Below are positions 39,116-47,227 of a DNA stretch of 64,000 nucleotides, one piece after another; positions within the stretch are counted from its first letter, which is position 1; each line of letters starts with the position of its first letter. Both the position numbers and the translations under genes were made by a program. The stretch covers positions 1 to 64,000 of the forward strand of contig VGID01000016.1 in NCBI GenBank assembly GCA_016868035.1, written 5' to 3'. Under the pieces are notes generated by a model that saw only the letters and a list, made by a program, of their open reading frames with translations, was not told the origin of the DNA and made no database searches. The DNA comes from Betaproteobacteria bacterium (GTDB lineage Bacteria; Pseudomonadota; Gammaproteobacteria; Burkholderiales; SG8-41).

Positions 39116-40354
39116 TCAATGGGTCCGAATCGGCGGCAGATCGTGCGTGCCGTCGCCCGGTTTGCGTACCACCCGGCCATTGAACACGACGAGCGGCCGC
39201 GGGGGAAGGCAGGCAACCGGGTCATCAGCCGGGCCGCAATCCGCCACGGAAAACGAAGCAGCAGCCCCGGCCGTGCACCAGTCGGGCGAGACCGAAATTC
39301 CCATGGCAGCCGCGGCCCTTGAGCTGACGGACTCCAGAAGATAACGCGAGTCCGCGAGCTGGCCCGCCAAACCGAGAACCTGCGCCGCCAACAGCGGATC
39401 GGCGTTTCCCACCGGAAGAAAGGGATCCTGTACGTTGTCCGATCCGCAGGCCACGTTGACCTCGCCGGCAAGCAGCTCCGCCACCGGCGCGACGCCGCGC
39501 AAGCCCGAATCCCGACCTTGCAGGTAAAGGTTCGTCAGCGGCAAGGCAATCACGTGAATCTGCGCTTCGGCAATCAGCCGTATCGTCTCCGCGCGCGCGG
39601 CGGCAGGCGTGACCGACAACGAGCAGCAATGCGAGGCGGTCACCCGGCCCTGCAACCCGAAGCGCCGCGTCAGGCGGGCGAGCTCGGGCAGGTTCTGCAC
39701 CGCCGGATCGAGCGTCTCGTCGACGTGCAGGTCCACCATGGATCCCACGCGAACCGCGAGTTCCAGCATCCGCGTCATCAACGCGGAAGCTTCCGGCCCG
39801 CGGCTTCCGGTCGTCCCGCCGACGGCGTCGCACCCCCGTCCCAGCGCATCCTCCAGCATCCGCCACGATGCCTCGTCGTCGAGCGGCACACTCGCGGGCT
39901 GGAACGCCACAACTTGCACGGCAACGCGGTCGGCGAACATCTCTTTGAGCTCAAGCGCCGCCTCAACGTGGCGCAGCCCTACGATTCGGTCGACGTCTGC
40001 GTGCGTTCGCAACGCCGCAACCCCGTGCCGGATGGCCCACTCGATGACCCGGCGACCCCGCTGGACCAGATCCCGGGGCGTCAGAGCAGGCCGCAGCCGG
40101 GCAAACCGCGTCCGCGCGTCGACGAGATCCACAGCACCCCCGAGCACATCGGCCAGGCAGGCCTTGTCGAGGTGCAGATGCGGCTCGACGAGCCCCGGCA
40201 GCAGCAGGCGTCCTCCCGCGTCCCACTCCTCGCGCCCGCGTCCGGCGATCGTCACAGCGACGGCAGCGACTCGCCCACCGTCCATGGCGATATCCATCTT
40301 CGCCGCCGCGCCGGTGCCCCAAGGACAGGCATTGCGAATCACTAGGTCGTGCAC
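39116..40354 (-). CDS. Cytosine-deaminase-like amidohydrolase
   Basis: The 412-residue protein is in the CodA branch of the amidohydrolase superfamily. The metal site is seen as EPHLHLDK (His59, His61), a His in MVDLHVDETLDP, another in VTASHCCSLS and Asp in ACGSDNVQDPF. Relatives deaminate cytosine, isocytosine or creatinine. No signal peptide. It is encoded between the Bug receptor and the TPP decarboxylase. A ring deamination followed by hydrantoinase-type opening would fit the operon, but this order is inference. Confidence 0.82.
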   Translation of the reverse strand: MHDLVIRNACPWGTGAAAKMDIAMDGGRVAAVAVTIAGRGREEWDAGGRLLLPGLVEPHLHLDKACLADVLGGAVDLVDARTRFARLRPALTPRDLVQRGRRVIEWAIRHGVAALRTHADVDRIVGLRHVEAALELKEMFADRVAVQVVAFQPASVPLDDEASWRMLEDALGRGCDAVGGTTGSRGPEASALMTRMLELAVRVGSMVDLHVDETLDPAVQNLPELARLTRRFGLQGRVTASHCCSLSVTPAAARAETIRLIAEAQIHVIALPLTNLYLQGRDSGLRGVAPVAELLAGEVNVACGSDNVQDPFLPVGNADPLLAAQVLGLAGQLADSRYLLESVSSRAAAAMGISVSPDWCTAGAAASFSVADCGPADDPVACLPPRPLVVFNGRVVRKPGDGTHDLPPIRTH

Positions 40355-40403
40355 GCCGATTTCCTCATGCGCTGGGGACCGACGCGCGCTCGCGCCCGAT
40401 AGG

Positions 40404-41393
40404 CTAGCGGTCGCCTTCGGCCTTGATCCCCGCGGTCGCGATCAGCTTGCCGTACTTCGCGTGCTCTGCCTTCAGGTACTCGCGGAAGTCAGCGGGTGAA
40501 CCGCCCAAGACGATGGAACCTCTGTTGGAGAATTGCTGCTCGACATCGCTCGTCTGCAGGGCGGCTGCGAACTCCCGGTTAAGACGTTCGACGACTGCCT
40601 GGGGCGTGCCGCCGGGTGCCCCGATTCCGGACCAGGTAGAAATGTCGTAACCAGAGACGCCGCTTTCAGCAATGGTGGGCAGTTCAGGCAGCGCGGCGAC
40701 CCGCTTCGCAGTGGTCACCGCCAGGGCGCGCAGTCTGCCGGACTGGATGAAAGGCAGGCTCGGCGCCATGATGTTGAACGAGGCTTGGATATTGCCGGCG
40801 ACGAGGTCGGTCAGGGTCTGGACGGATCCCCGGTACGGGACGTGTGTCATCCGTATCCCGGTCGTGTGCGAGAACAGTTCCGTGGCAATGTGGGCGAATC
40901 CGCCTATGCCGGAGGTACCGTAGGCGATCCCGCCCGGATTGCGCTTAGCGAGCGCGACGAACTGCTTCACTGTTTTCGCCGGCAACGACGGATGCACGAC
41001 CAGCACGCCCGGCGTGGAACCGACGAGAATCACCGGCACGAAGTCCCGCAGCGTGTCGTACGGCAGCTTGTAGAGATACGGATGCACGGCCCAGTTGCCG
41101 GAGGTCGTGAGCACCAGGGTGTAACCGTCGGCCGAGGCCCGCGCCACGATCTCCATGCCCACGACGCCGTTGGCGCCCGGGCGGTTATCTATTACCACCT
41201 GCTGGCCGAGCCGCGGCGCCACCTTCTCTGCGAGTATGCGCGCCTGGATGTCGGTCGCGCCGCCCGGCGGGAAGGGATTCACAATCCGGATCGTCTTCGA
41301 TGGATACGCGGCCTGCGCGCTCGCGTCATACGCGATGCCGGCACCGCCCGCTGCACTGATGACAACAAGCGCTACCAGGAATTTTGTGTTCAT
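40404..41393 (-). CDS. Bug/TctC-family periplasmic substrate-binding protein (4)
   Basis: The 329-residue receptor has a signal peptide (MNTKFLVALVVISAAGGAG, cleavage near DASAQA). The mature start is AYPSKTIRIVNPFPPGGATD. Family marks are DNRPGANGVVGMEI, HVPYRGSVQTLTDLVAG and QPSFNIM-like middle sequence. It is the only one of the four Bug genes placed inside an enzyme operon, so its ligand is probably the pathway substrate or a relative. TctA/TctB are absent. Confidence 0.92.
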   Translation of the reverse strand: MNTKFLVALVVISAAGGAGIAYDASAQAAYPSKTIRIVNPFPPGGATDIQARILAEKVAPRLGQQVVIDNRPGANGVVGMEIVARASADGYTLVLTTSGNWAVHPYLYKLPYDTLRDFVPVILVGSTPGVLVVHPSLPAKTVKQFVALAKRNPGGIAYGTSGIGGFAHIATELFSHTTGIRMTHVPYRGSVQTLTDLVAGNIQASFNIMAPSLPFIQSGRLRALAVTTAKRVAALPELPTIAESGVSGYDISTWSGIGAPGGTPQAVVERLNREFAAALQTSDVEQQFSNRGSIVLGGSPADFREYLKAEHAKYGKLIATAGIKAEGDR

Positions 41394-41531
41394 GGACGTT
41401 CTCCTCGTTTCAGGTTATCGGCGCGAATCCGTAGCTGTGCCTGAACACCTCGGCATGATGTCCGCCGGCGGTACGAGGCCTGTAGTCAGCCGGTGCCACG
41501 CGTCGGGGCGCGAAGGCGGTACGGACAACGC

Positions 41532-42623
41532 TCATAACCGAAACCGATCTTCGCCAGAGAGCCCCTGCCCCATGAAATACTCCCCCGGAAGACTCGATCC
41601 GATGCCGCGGTCGCGCGCGACCTCGATGATGCGCTTGCAAAGGGTGGCAAATTGTATGCCCATGCCGGAGTTGTTACTGTGCCAGGTAATCTGTCTCGAC
41701 CCCATTCTCCCGAGAACTTTCCCTATGCACAGATCCGCAAGCTCAGCGACCCGGTCCCACGTCAAATACCCCTTCCGTATGGGGTTCAGGATTTCGGCCT
41801 GCGAGTCGTGCTTCAATTGGCTGATCGAATTGACGACCACGACATCGGCACGCCGTCCCACTTCGTCATCGAGTTCGCGGCGACGATCGAATCGAGGCGT
41901 TCCGATCATGCCGCACAGATGCACGCCCTGTTCCAGCCACTCGCCTTTTATCACCGGATCGGCTGAACTGGTGGCGGTGAACACAACGTCAGATCCGCGC
42001 ACGCACTTTTCCGCCGAGTCTACGGCCTTCGCCTTGACCTCGAACGTTTGCTCGACCCACCCGGCGAAGCGCCGCCGGCGCTCCTCGTGAACCGAATGCA
42101 CCTTCACCTCTTCGATGCCTGGCCTGATCGTCAAAAGGCCGGTGATCTGACCGACCGCCTGCTTGCCGGCACCGATGAGCCCTGCAACCTTGACATCCGC
42201 GCGACAGAGATACTTTGCAGCAAGCGCGGAAGTCGCGCCGACCCTCAGGGGAGACAGTGCGTCGTCGTGCACGATCCCCAGCAACTTCTTCGAACTCAGC
42301 TCCCAGACCAGCACCATGCCCGTATAGCCGGCGGGTGAAGCCTTGTGCGGCTCGCCTCCAGGCAGCGGGAAACTCATGTGACGGGCGCTCAGACGAGTCG
42401 CGGCGACGTTATGACAAGGTACCGCTCCAGGAATGATATTCAAGACGAACTGCGACCCCGCCTCGGTGCCACCGAGCGGGACTCGAAGCCATTCCCGGTT
42501 TATCGCTTGCGCGCGTTTGTGACCGAGATCCGCGTAGGCCTCCTCCATGAGCCGGACAGCCTCCGACATCGTGACCAGGCCACGCGTTTCCTCGCTGCGC
42601 AGGACGAGTACCGTATCGGACAT
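41532..42623 (-). CDS. Ornithine cyclodeaminase/mu-crystallin family dehydrogenase
   Basis: The 363-residue protein has an NAD(P)-binding Rossmann motif in VAGLIGAGKQAVGQITGLL near residue 150 and the family opener SRE-type region LSARHMSFPLPGG. Conserved DDALSPLRVGATSALAAKYL precedes it. Family members interconvert amino acids with cyclic imines (proline from ornithine, ketimine reduction, alanine dehydrogenation). It follows the isochorismatase-VOC gene by 4 bases. A cyclic-imine step would fit with the dipicolinate-synthase-like protein, but this is inference. Confidence 0.85.
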   Translation of the reverse strand: MSDTVLVLRSEETRGLVTMSEAVRLMEEAYADLGHKRAQAINREWLRVPLGGTEAGSQFVLNIIPGAVPCHNVAATRLSARHMSFPLPGGEPHKASPAGYTGMVLVWELSSKKLLGIVHDDALSPLRVGATSALAAKYLCRADVKVAGLIGAGKQAVGQITGLLTIRPGIEEVKVHSVHEERRRRFAGWVEQTFEVKAKAVDSAEKCVRGSDVVFTATSSADPVIKGEWLEQGVHLCGMIGTPRFDRRRELDDEVGRRADVVVVNSISQLKHDSQAEILNPIRKGYLTWDRVAELADLCIGKVLGRMGSRQITWHSNNSGMGIQFATLCKRIIEVARDRGIGSSLPGEYFMGQGLSGEDRFRL

Positions 42624-42627
42624 ACGG

Positions 42628-43611
42628 TCAGGTCGCCTCCTCGTAGAGCTCGATCTTGTTGCCGTCCGGGTCCGCCACGTAAATGGTCCGCCCGTAGATC
42701 CCGTCGTGCAAATCCTGGAAGAACTTCACATGAGCGCGTTTCAGACGCTCGTTGATCCCCGCGACGTCGTGGACGCGGAACGCGATATGGTCGATCTGCA
42801 CCGGCTTGCCCGGGCCGCCGGTGGTGAGCGCAATACCCTGGTGGAAGGGCACGAACGGCCGGCCGTCCGCGAGCGGCTTGGCGCGCCGTTCGGTGAAGCC
42901 TAGCAACTCGGTGTAGAAGCGCTTGGAGGCCTCGAGGTCGGCGACCTGCAGCAGCATGTGCGCGAAACCCAGGGCGCGCGGCTTGCGCTGCGCGTCGAGC
43001 CACGCCGCCACCACGGCGGAATCCGCGATGCCGCAGAAATACTGGCCCCAGACCTTCAACGCGGTCTGCTCCCACTCCGCGTTGACGCCGGAGATGCAGT
43101 CGGTCACGGCAACGACGTCGTAGTCGCGCAGATACGCCTCGCGGATCGTCGTCTCCACGCACGCGTTCGTCGTGGTGCCAGTGACAAACAGCGTCTGCGT
43201 TCCGAGCATGCGGAGCAGTTGTTCCAGGCGCGTAGCGTAGAACGCGCCAAAACGATGCTTGCGTACAACCATGGACGAGTCGATCGCAGCGAGCTCCTTC
43301 AATTCTCCGATGATCTCCTCGTCCCACGTGCCGGCGAGTGCCGAGATCTGCTTGCGTTTCGCCGTGTGCGCAGCGAGCTTTTTCCTGGCGCGCACGGCGT
43401 CCGCCTGGAAGTGCTCCTGGACCGTCCAGATCACGGGCATGCCCGCCGCCCGGCAGCGTTCGACAAGCGCCTTCACCGCCGGCACGATCGCCGCCAGCCG
43501 TCTGGTGTCCACGCCCGAAATGCCGAGCGTGCCCTTCTCGTGCACGAAGGCGTTCTGCATGTCGATCACGAGCAGCGCACTCGTGCGCAGTTCCAATGCA
43601 TCGAGTTCCAT
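42628..43611 (-). CDS. Isochorismatase-like cysteine hydrolase fused to a VOC domain
   Basis: The 327-residue protein is a two-domain fusion. Residues 1-205 are an isochorismatase-like hydrolase with the full triad: Asp17 in LLVIDMQNAF, Lys118 in VVRKHRFGAFY and Cys151 in GTTTNACVETTIREA. This family includes N-carbamoylsarcosine amidohydrolase, peroxyureidoacrylate hydrolase RutB and maleamate amidohydrolase. Residues about 212-327 are a glyoxalase/VOC domain with probable metal ligands His218, His275 and Glu321 (DPDGNKIELYE). The start at 43611 shares one base with the tautomerase stop. The fused VOC half may perform the next or previous step on the same intermediate. Confidence 0.83.
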   Translation of the reverse strand: MELDALELRTSALLVIDMQNAFVHEKGTLGISGVDTRRLAAIVPAVKALVERCRAAGMPVIWTVQEHFQADAVRARKKLAAHTAKRKQISALAGTWDEEIIGELKELAAIDSSMVVRKHRFGAFYATRLEQLLRMLGTQTLFVTGTTTNACVETTIREAYLRDYDVVAVTDCISGVNAEWEQTALKVWGQYFCGIADSAVVAAWLDAQRKPRALGFAHMLLQVADLEASKRFYTELLGFTERRAKPLADGRPFVPFHQGIALTTGGPGKPVQIDHIAFRVHDVAGINERLKRAHVKFFQDLHDGIYGRTIYVADPDGNKIELYEEAT

Positions 43612-43811
43612 CACTTGCTCTCCGGCTCGTTGTCGATGCCGAGCCTCCCCGCCCGGCCCCAGCTGTCCTTGGGCACGTCCTGAATGATGACGTGCAAGTG
43701 GTCGGGCTTGCAGCCGGCATGCTCGATCATCGCGTCCGTGATCGCAGCCACGAGCTTGCGCTTCTGCTCGACGGTGCGCCCGGTCCACAGTTGTACCGTT
43801 ACGACAGGCAT
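43611..43811 (-). CDS. 4-oxalocrotonate tautomerase family protein
   Basis: The 66-residue protein begins MPVVTVQLWTG. After removal of Met, Pro1 is the general base of the tautomerase family. The start at 43811 is chosen over 43817 both because it exposes Pro1 and because an AGGAG site lies six bases upstream. The C-terminal half (HLHVIIQDVPKDSWGRAG) is typical. It probably moves a double bond in a 2-hydroxy-dienoate or enol intermediate. The stop overlaps the next gene by one base. Confidence 0.85.
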   Translation of the reverse strand: MPVVTVQLWTGRTVEQKRKLVAAITDAMIEHAGCKPDHLHVIIQDVPKDSWGRAGRLGIDNEPESK

Positions 43812-43817
43812 GTGCAT

Positions 43818-43822
43818 CTCCT
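43818..43822 (-). promoter_or_regulatory. Ribosome binding site selecting the tautomerase start
   Basis: Minus-strand AGGAG, six bases before the ATG at 43811. For the alternative ATG at 43817 it would abut the codon. It therefore fixes the start that yields an N-terminal proline. Confidence 0.6.
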
Positions 43823-43895
43823 TGCTTCTGAACGTGCCGGAACTCGAGGTCGGCAGGCGCCGCCCTGCGGGAGCGGCGATCGGTCTGAGGACATA

Positions 43896-44555
43896 CTACA
43901 CGCCCGCCTCGCGCAGCGCCTGCTCGCCCGCCCAGCCGGGCGCTATCGGCGCGAATCCCGTGGCGAAATTGCTCCCCGCGCGGTCCTCGCCGCGCGCGAG
44001 CCAGATCGGCCGATTCGCGTAGTTGACAAGCGGGTTCTCCTCCATCAGCAGCCGGTTGGGCCCGAAGCGCGGGTCGCGATTGTAGTGCGAGGTGGCGCAC
44101 ATGTAGCGGACGACGTAGTGCGCGCCCGGAGCGGGCGCCGGTGCAGCGTGCGCACGCTCGACCGCGGCGACCGCAGCCGTGCCGTCGTCCAGCGCCACGT
44201 CGACGACCACCCCGGCGAGCGGGTCGGCGGGCCAGTAGCGCCCCTCACGGCGCCGCGCTTCGAGCCAGCCGGCTGCGTCGAGGTAGAGCTCGCTGTCCCA
44301 CAACACGAGGTCGGGCCCGACGAGCGCCGCCACGGCATCGAGGAGTACGTCGCTTTCGCAGAGCTCGAGAAAGCGCCAGGCGTCGAGGAGCTGCGCCGCG
44401 CGCCCGAAAGGATTGTGCGCGCCGGAAAGCAGAGCCTGGCGTGGCGGCTTTGCCGCCAGCCGCTGCGCGGTTTGTGCGATGGCGTCGAGCAGCGCCGCGG
44501 GCAGTCGTTCCGCCAGCGCGGTGCAGCCTCTCGCGCGGAATTCTGCAACGTCCAT
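43896..44555 (-). CDS. Phytanoyl-CoA dioxygenase (PhyH)-like protein, iron site altered
   Basis: The 219-residue protein resembles the PhyH fold of Fe(II)/2-oxoglutarate dioxygenases. Matching parts are FRARGCTALAERLP at the start, LVLWDSELYLDAAG, EGRYWPADPLAGVVVDVALD and a C-terminal HYVVRYMCAT stretch. In active members HxD precedes the YWP segment; here the position reads R-R-E. The distal His (VERAHA) seems kept. It may be inactive or bind metal differently. It lies 21 bases after the hydantoinase-like gene in the same operon. The family call is moderate. Confidence 0.5.
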   Translation of the reverse strand: MDVAEFRARGCTALAERLPAALLDAIAQTAQRLAAKPPRQALLSGAHNPFGRAAQLLDAWRFLELCESDVLLDAVAALVGPDLVLWDSELYLDAAGWLEARRREGRYWPADPLAGVVVDVALDDGTAAVAAVERAHAAPAPAPGAHYVVRYMCATSHYNRDPRFGPNRLLMEENPLVNYANRPIWLARGEDRAGSNFATGFAPIAPGWAGEQALREAGV

Positions 44556-44575
44556 TGCGTTCCGTCTCCAGGGCC

Positions 44576-45940
44576 TCACGCCGGCACGGGGTCGTTCGCA
44601 GGACGGATGACGCAGCGCCCGCGCCCGTAGAAGCCTGCGTCCACCTCGCCGTTGTCGTACACGACCTCGCCGCGCGCGATGGTCGTCACCGGCCAGCCCT
44701 TCAATTTCCAGCCTTCGTAGATGCAGTGCCCGTGGCCGGTGTTTTTCACCGTGCGCTCCTCGTCGAGGTCGACGAGCACGAGATCGGCGTCGGCGCCGGC
44801 CTGCAGCGACCCCTTGCGCGGCCACAGCCCGAAGCGGCGCGCCGGATGGTACGAGTTGAGCTGCACGAGCCGCGTCAGCGGCAGGCCGCGCTGGTGCACG
44901 CCGAAGTGAAGCAGGAGCGCGAGCTCCCACGGAAACGACACGATGCCCGGCAGCTCCTTCCACAGGTCCTCGCCCTTCTTCGGGAAGAACGGCACGTGGT
45001 CGGTGCCGAGGCTGTAGACGCCGCCGTTGAACACGCCCTGCCACAGCCCTTCGAGATCCTCCTTCGGCCGCAGCGGCGGCGAGATCTTCGCGCGCATGTC
45101 GAGGTCCGGATCGTAGCACGTGCGGGTGAGGTAGTGCGGGCAGGTCTCGACGGTCACATCGATGCCGCGGCCGCGGGCCTCCGCGGCGAGCACCGGCCCC
45201 TTGCCGACCGAGGTGTGCACGATGTGCAGCGGGCAGCGCGTGCGCTCGGCAAGGAACAGCATGCGCTTGATCGTCTCTTCCTCGCAGAACGACGGGCGCG
45301 ACTCGGTGTAGGCGCCGAGATCCTGCCGGCCGGTTGCCTTCATCTCGTCCTTCAGCCACGACGCGATGGCGGTGTTTTCGCAGTGCACGCTCAGTACCCC
45401 GCCCGGGATCTTCACGAGGTGCCGCATCGCCGCGTAGACCCAGCCGTCGGTCGCCGGCACGATGCCGATCGGATTGTCGGGCTCGTAGCCGAAATAGCAC
45501 TTGAACGAGCGCACGCCGGTATCGCGCACGACGTTCGGGATGTCGTTGATATGGTCCTCGCGCTGGATGCCGAAGTGGAAGCCGAACTCGATCATCGCGT
45601 TCTGCTCGCCGATCGCGCGCCGCTCCTTGTAGAAAGGCGTGTACAGGCCCGCCTTGTTCCGGATATAGAGCAGGATGGTCGTGACGCCGCCCGCGGCCGC
45701 GGCCGCGGTCTCGGTGCGCATGTCCTCGTCGTACGGATAGTTCACGCCCAGGTGGCAGTGCGGGTCGATGACGCCGGGCATGAGCACGCGTCCCGCCGCG
45801 TCGATCACGCGCCTGCCTTCCGGCAGCGCGTCGTTCGCGCCGGTCACGGCGATGCGACCGTCGTTTACCGCAATGCCGCCCTCGAACTCGCCGTCATGGC
45901 TGACGACCCGGGCGTTGCGTACGACAAGGTCCACTTTCAT
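44576..45940 (-). CDS. Dihydropyrimidinase/hydantoinase-like cyclic amidohydrolase
   Basis: The 454-residue protein has the complete binuclear zinc site of the hydantoinase/dihydroorotase group. It shows HCH at 61-63, carboxylated Lys147 in SFKCYFGYE, His186 in SVHCENT, His242 in LHIVHTS and Asp314 in GTDHVPF. It probably opens a cyclic amide, imide or hydantoin ring. The start at 45940 follows a GGAAGGAAG site and overlaps the previous stop by 4 bases (ATGA). With the isochorismatase-type hydrolase encoded downstream, the pair resembles ring opening followed by carbamoyl or amide hydrolysis; the substrate is unknown. Confidence 0.87.
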   Translation of the reverse strand: MKVDLVVRNARVVSHDGEFEGGIAVNDGRIAVTGANDALPEGRRVIDAAGRVLMPGVIDPHCHLGVNYPYDEDMRTETAAAAAGGVTTILLYIRNKAGLYTPFYKERRAIGEQNAMIEFGFHFGIQREDHINDIPNVVRDTGVRSFKCYFGYEPDNPIGIVPATDGWVYAAMRHLVKIPGGVLSVHCENTAIASWLKDEMKATGRQDLGAYTESRPSFCEEETIKRMLFLAERTRCPLHIVHTSVGKGPVLAAEARGRGIDVTVETCPHYLTRTCYDPDLDMRAKISPPLRPKEDLEGLWQGVFNGGVYSLGTDHVPFFPKKGEDLWKELPGIVSFPWELALLLHFGVHQRGLPLTRLVQLNSYHPARRFGLWPRKGSLQAGADADLVLVDLDEERTVKNTGHGHCIYEGWKLKGWPVTTIARGEVVYDNGEVDAGFYGRGRCVIRPANDPVPA

Positions 45941-46827
45941 TTTCTTCCTTCCATGATCGCCTCGACGCGAGCCCGGATGCCGCTCCATTGGCTTGCGCCC
46001 ACCGTGACCGGCGCGCGCTTGCCCATACCGCGCGCCCATACGAACTTGAGCGCGAGGGCCTTCGCCGCGTCGCGGTCGATGCCTCCCGGTGGCGCGGCCA
46101 CGTCCACCAGCAGCGCATGCGGCGGCAGCTTCTGCAGCACCGCCCGGCCGACGACGGGCGCGGGCACCGTCGAGACGATGGCATCGAGCCGCGGCGCGAG
46201 CGCGGCGAGCTCGTCGAGCCCGTGGCTCTCGGCGCCCATGGCGTGCGCGGCGGCGCGCTGCACCTTGTTGCGCGCCGCGACGTGAGTGTAGGCGCCCAGC
46301 GCGACGAAATAGCGGGTGAGGAGCGCGCCGATCGTGCCCTGCCCGACAATGCAGATCCGCGACTTGTGTATCGTGATATCGGTATTCTCGATCATGACCT
46401 TGAGCACGCCCTCGACGATCGCCGGCCCGCGCAGCAGCATGAGTTCGACATCCGACTCGTATTCGTGGAACGTGATGGCGAGCGCTTCGCCGTGCGCCTT
46501 GAGATTCTTGTCCGCCCAGCCGAGGATGACGTGAGCGGGCTTGCGCATGCCCGCGAGCATGTCGCGGTCAGGGATGATCTTCACCGGGCACTCGGGCGCG
46601 AAGAGCGCGCCGTCGGCCGCAATGCCGGGAATCGGGAACAGCGCAAAGTCCGCGCCGGCAAGCGCCGCCTTCGCATCCACCGCGAGCGTTACGCCCGGAA
46701 TGCCGCCCTCGGGCCACGGGAACCCGTATGCGCGCACCGTGGCGCCGGTCGCGGCGGCGAGCCGCGCGATCTCCTGCTCGCGCCGGTCGCCCGCGACGAC
46801 GGCGATGACGATCTTCTTCCAATCCAT
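45937..46827 (-). CDS. Dipicolinate synthase subunit A (DpaA/SpoVFA)-like dehydrogenase
   Basis: The 296-residue protein closely follows DpaA in layout and length (about 297). It has IVIAVVAGDRREQEIARLAA at the N terminus, PTVEG-like GPAIVEGVLKVMIENTDITI, the Rossmann motif CIVGQGTIGALLTRYFVALGA-type sequence near residue 150 and DVAAPPGGIDRDAA. DpaA oxidises a dihydrodipicolinate intermediate during spore formation; the partner DpaB is absent and the organism is unlikely to sporulate. Here it more probably acts as an NAD(P)-dependent dehydrogenase on a pathway intermediate. It is the first gene of the operon, behind a TGATCA operator. Start at 46827; 46854 is possible. Confidence 0.75.
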   Translation of the reverse strand: MDWKKIVIAVVAGDRREQEIARLAAATGATVRAYGFPWPEGGIPGVTLAVDAKAALAGADFALFPIPGIAADGALFAPECPVKIIPDRDMLAGMRKPAHVILGWADKNLKAHGEALAITFHEYESDVELMLLRGPAIVEGVLKVMIENTDITIHKSRICIVGQGTIGALLTRYFVALGAYTHVAARNKVQRAAAHAMGAESHGLDELAALAPRLDAIVSTVPAPVVGRAVLQKLPPHALLVDVAAPPGGIDRDAAKALALKFVWARGMGKRAPVTVGASQWSGIRARVEAIMEGRK

Positions 46828-47227
46828 GTTCAGCTTCTCGCCTTGGCGATTCATTCGTCGCGGTCGAGGCCCGCGATCATCGCGAACACCATGAAGCGTA
46901 GCAGGCCGTGGCCGAATCCCTCCAGATCATAGCGGTGCGCGAGCGAGCCAGGCGCCTGGACGCGACGTTTCGCCTCGCCGCGTGCGCCGGCGCCAAGGAT
47001 GGTTACTCGCATGCCGCGTGGACGGAACAGCAGGTGGGGAGCGACGCTGTCATGGGATCTTGTCGTTCGCTTTCGGATCGGGTGCCGCGCTTCTCCCGGC
47101 ACGCCGGGTATACGCCTGTGCTATGATCACATAATATGATCACAGGCACCGGCCTTGTCAAGGCGAGCACGCCGGACGCGCGGGGGTCAGAGCCGCGCGG
47201 CCGCGCGCTGATTTCGGATCATCGCGC
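46828..47227. promoter_or_regulatory. Divergent promoter region of the catabolic operon and GntR gene
   Basis: This gap of about 400 bases separates the divergent DpaA-like and GntR genes. Its main visible feature is the operator at 47124-47142, which contains two overlapping TATGAT hexamers on the plus strand that could serve as -10 boxes. A bound repressor would block them. Nothing else is recognised. Confidence 0.5.
47124..47142. promoter_or_regulatory. Operator site 1: TGATCA-N7-TGATCA
   Basis: TGATCA (47124-47129), CATAATA, TGATCA (47137-47142), inside the divergent region. The same 6-7-6 arrangement recurs before two further operons at 52922 and 55855. Likely target of the GntR protein encoded next to it. 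Confidence 0.75.

Noticed and set aside
45937-46827. Adenosylhomocysteinase or D-2-hydroxyacid dehydrogenase for the DpaA-like protein
   Set aside because: Shared features are limited to the Rossmann motif. The N-terminal AGDRREQEIARL and the PPGGID segment match DpaA better.
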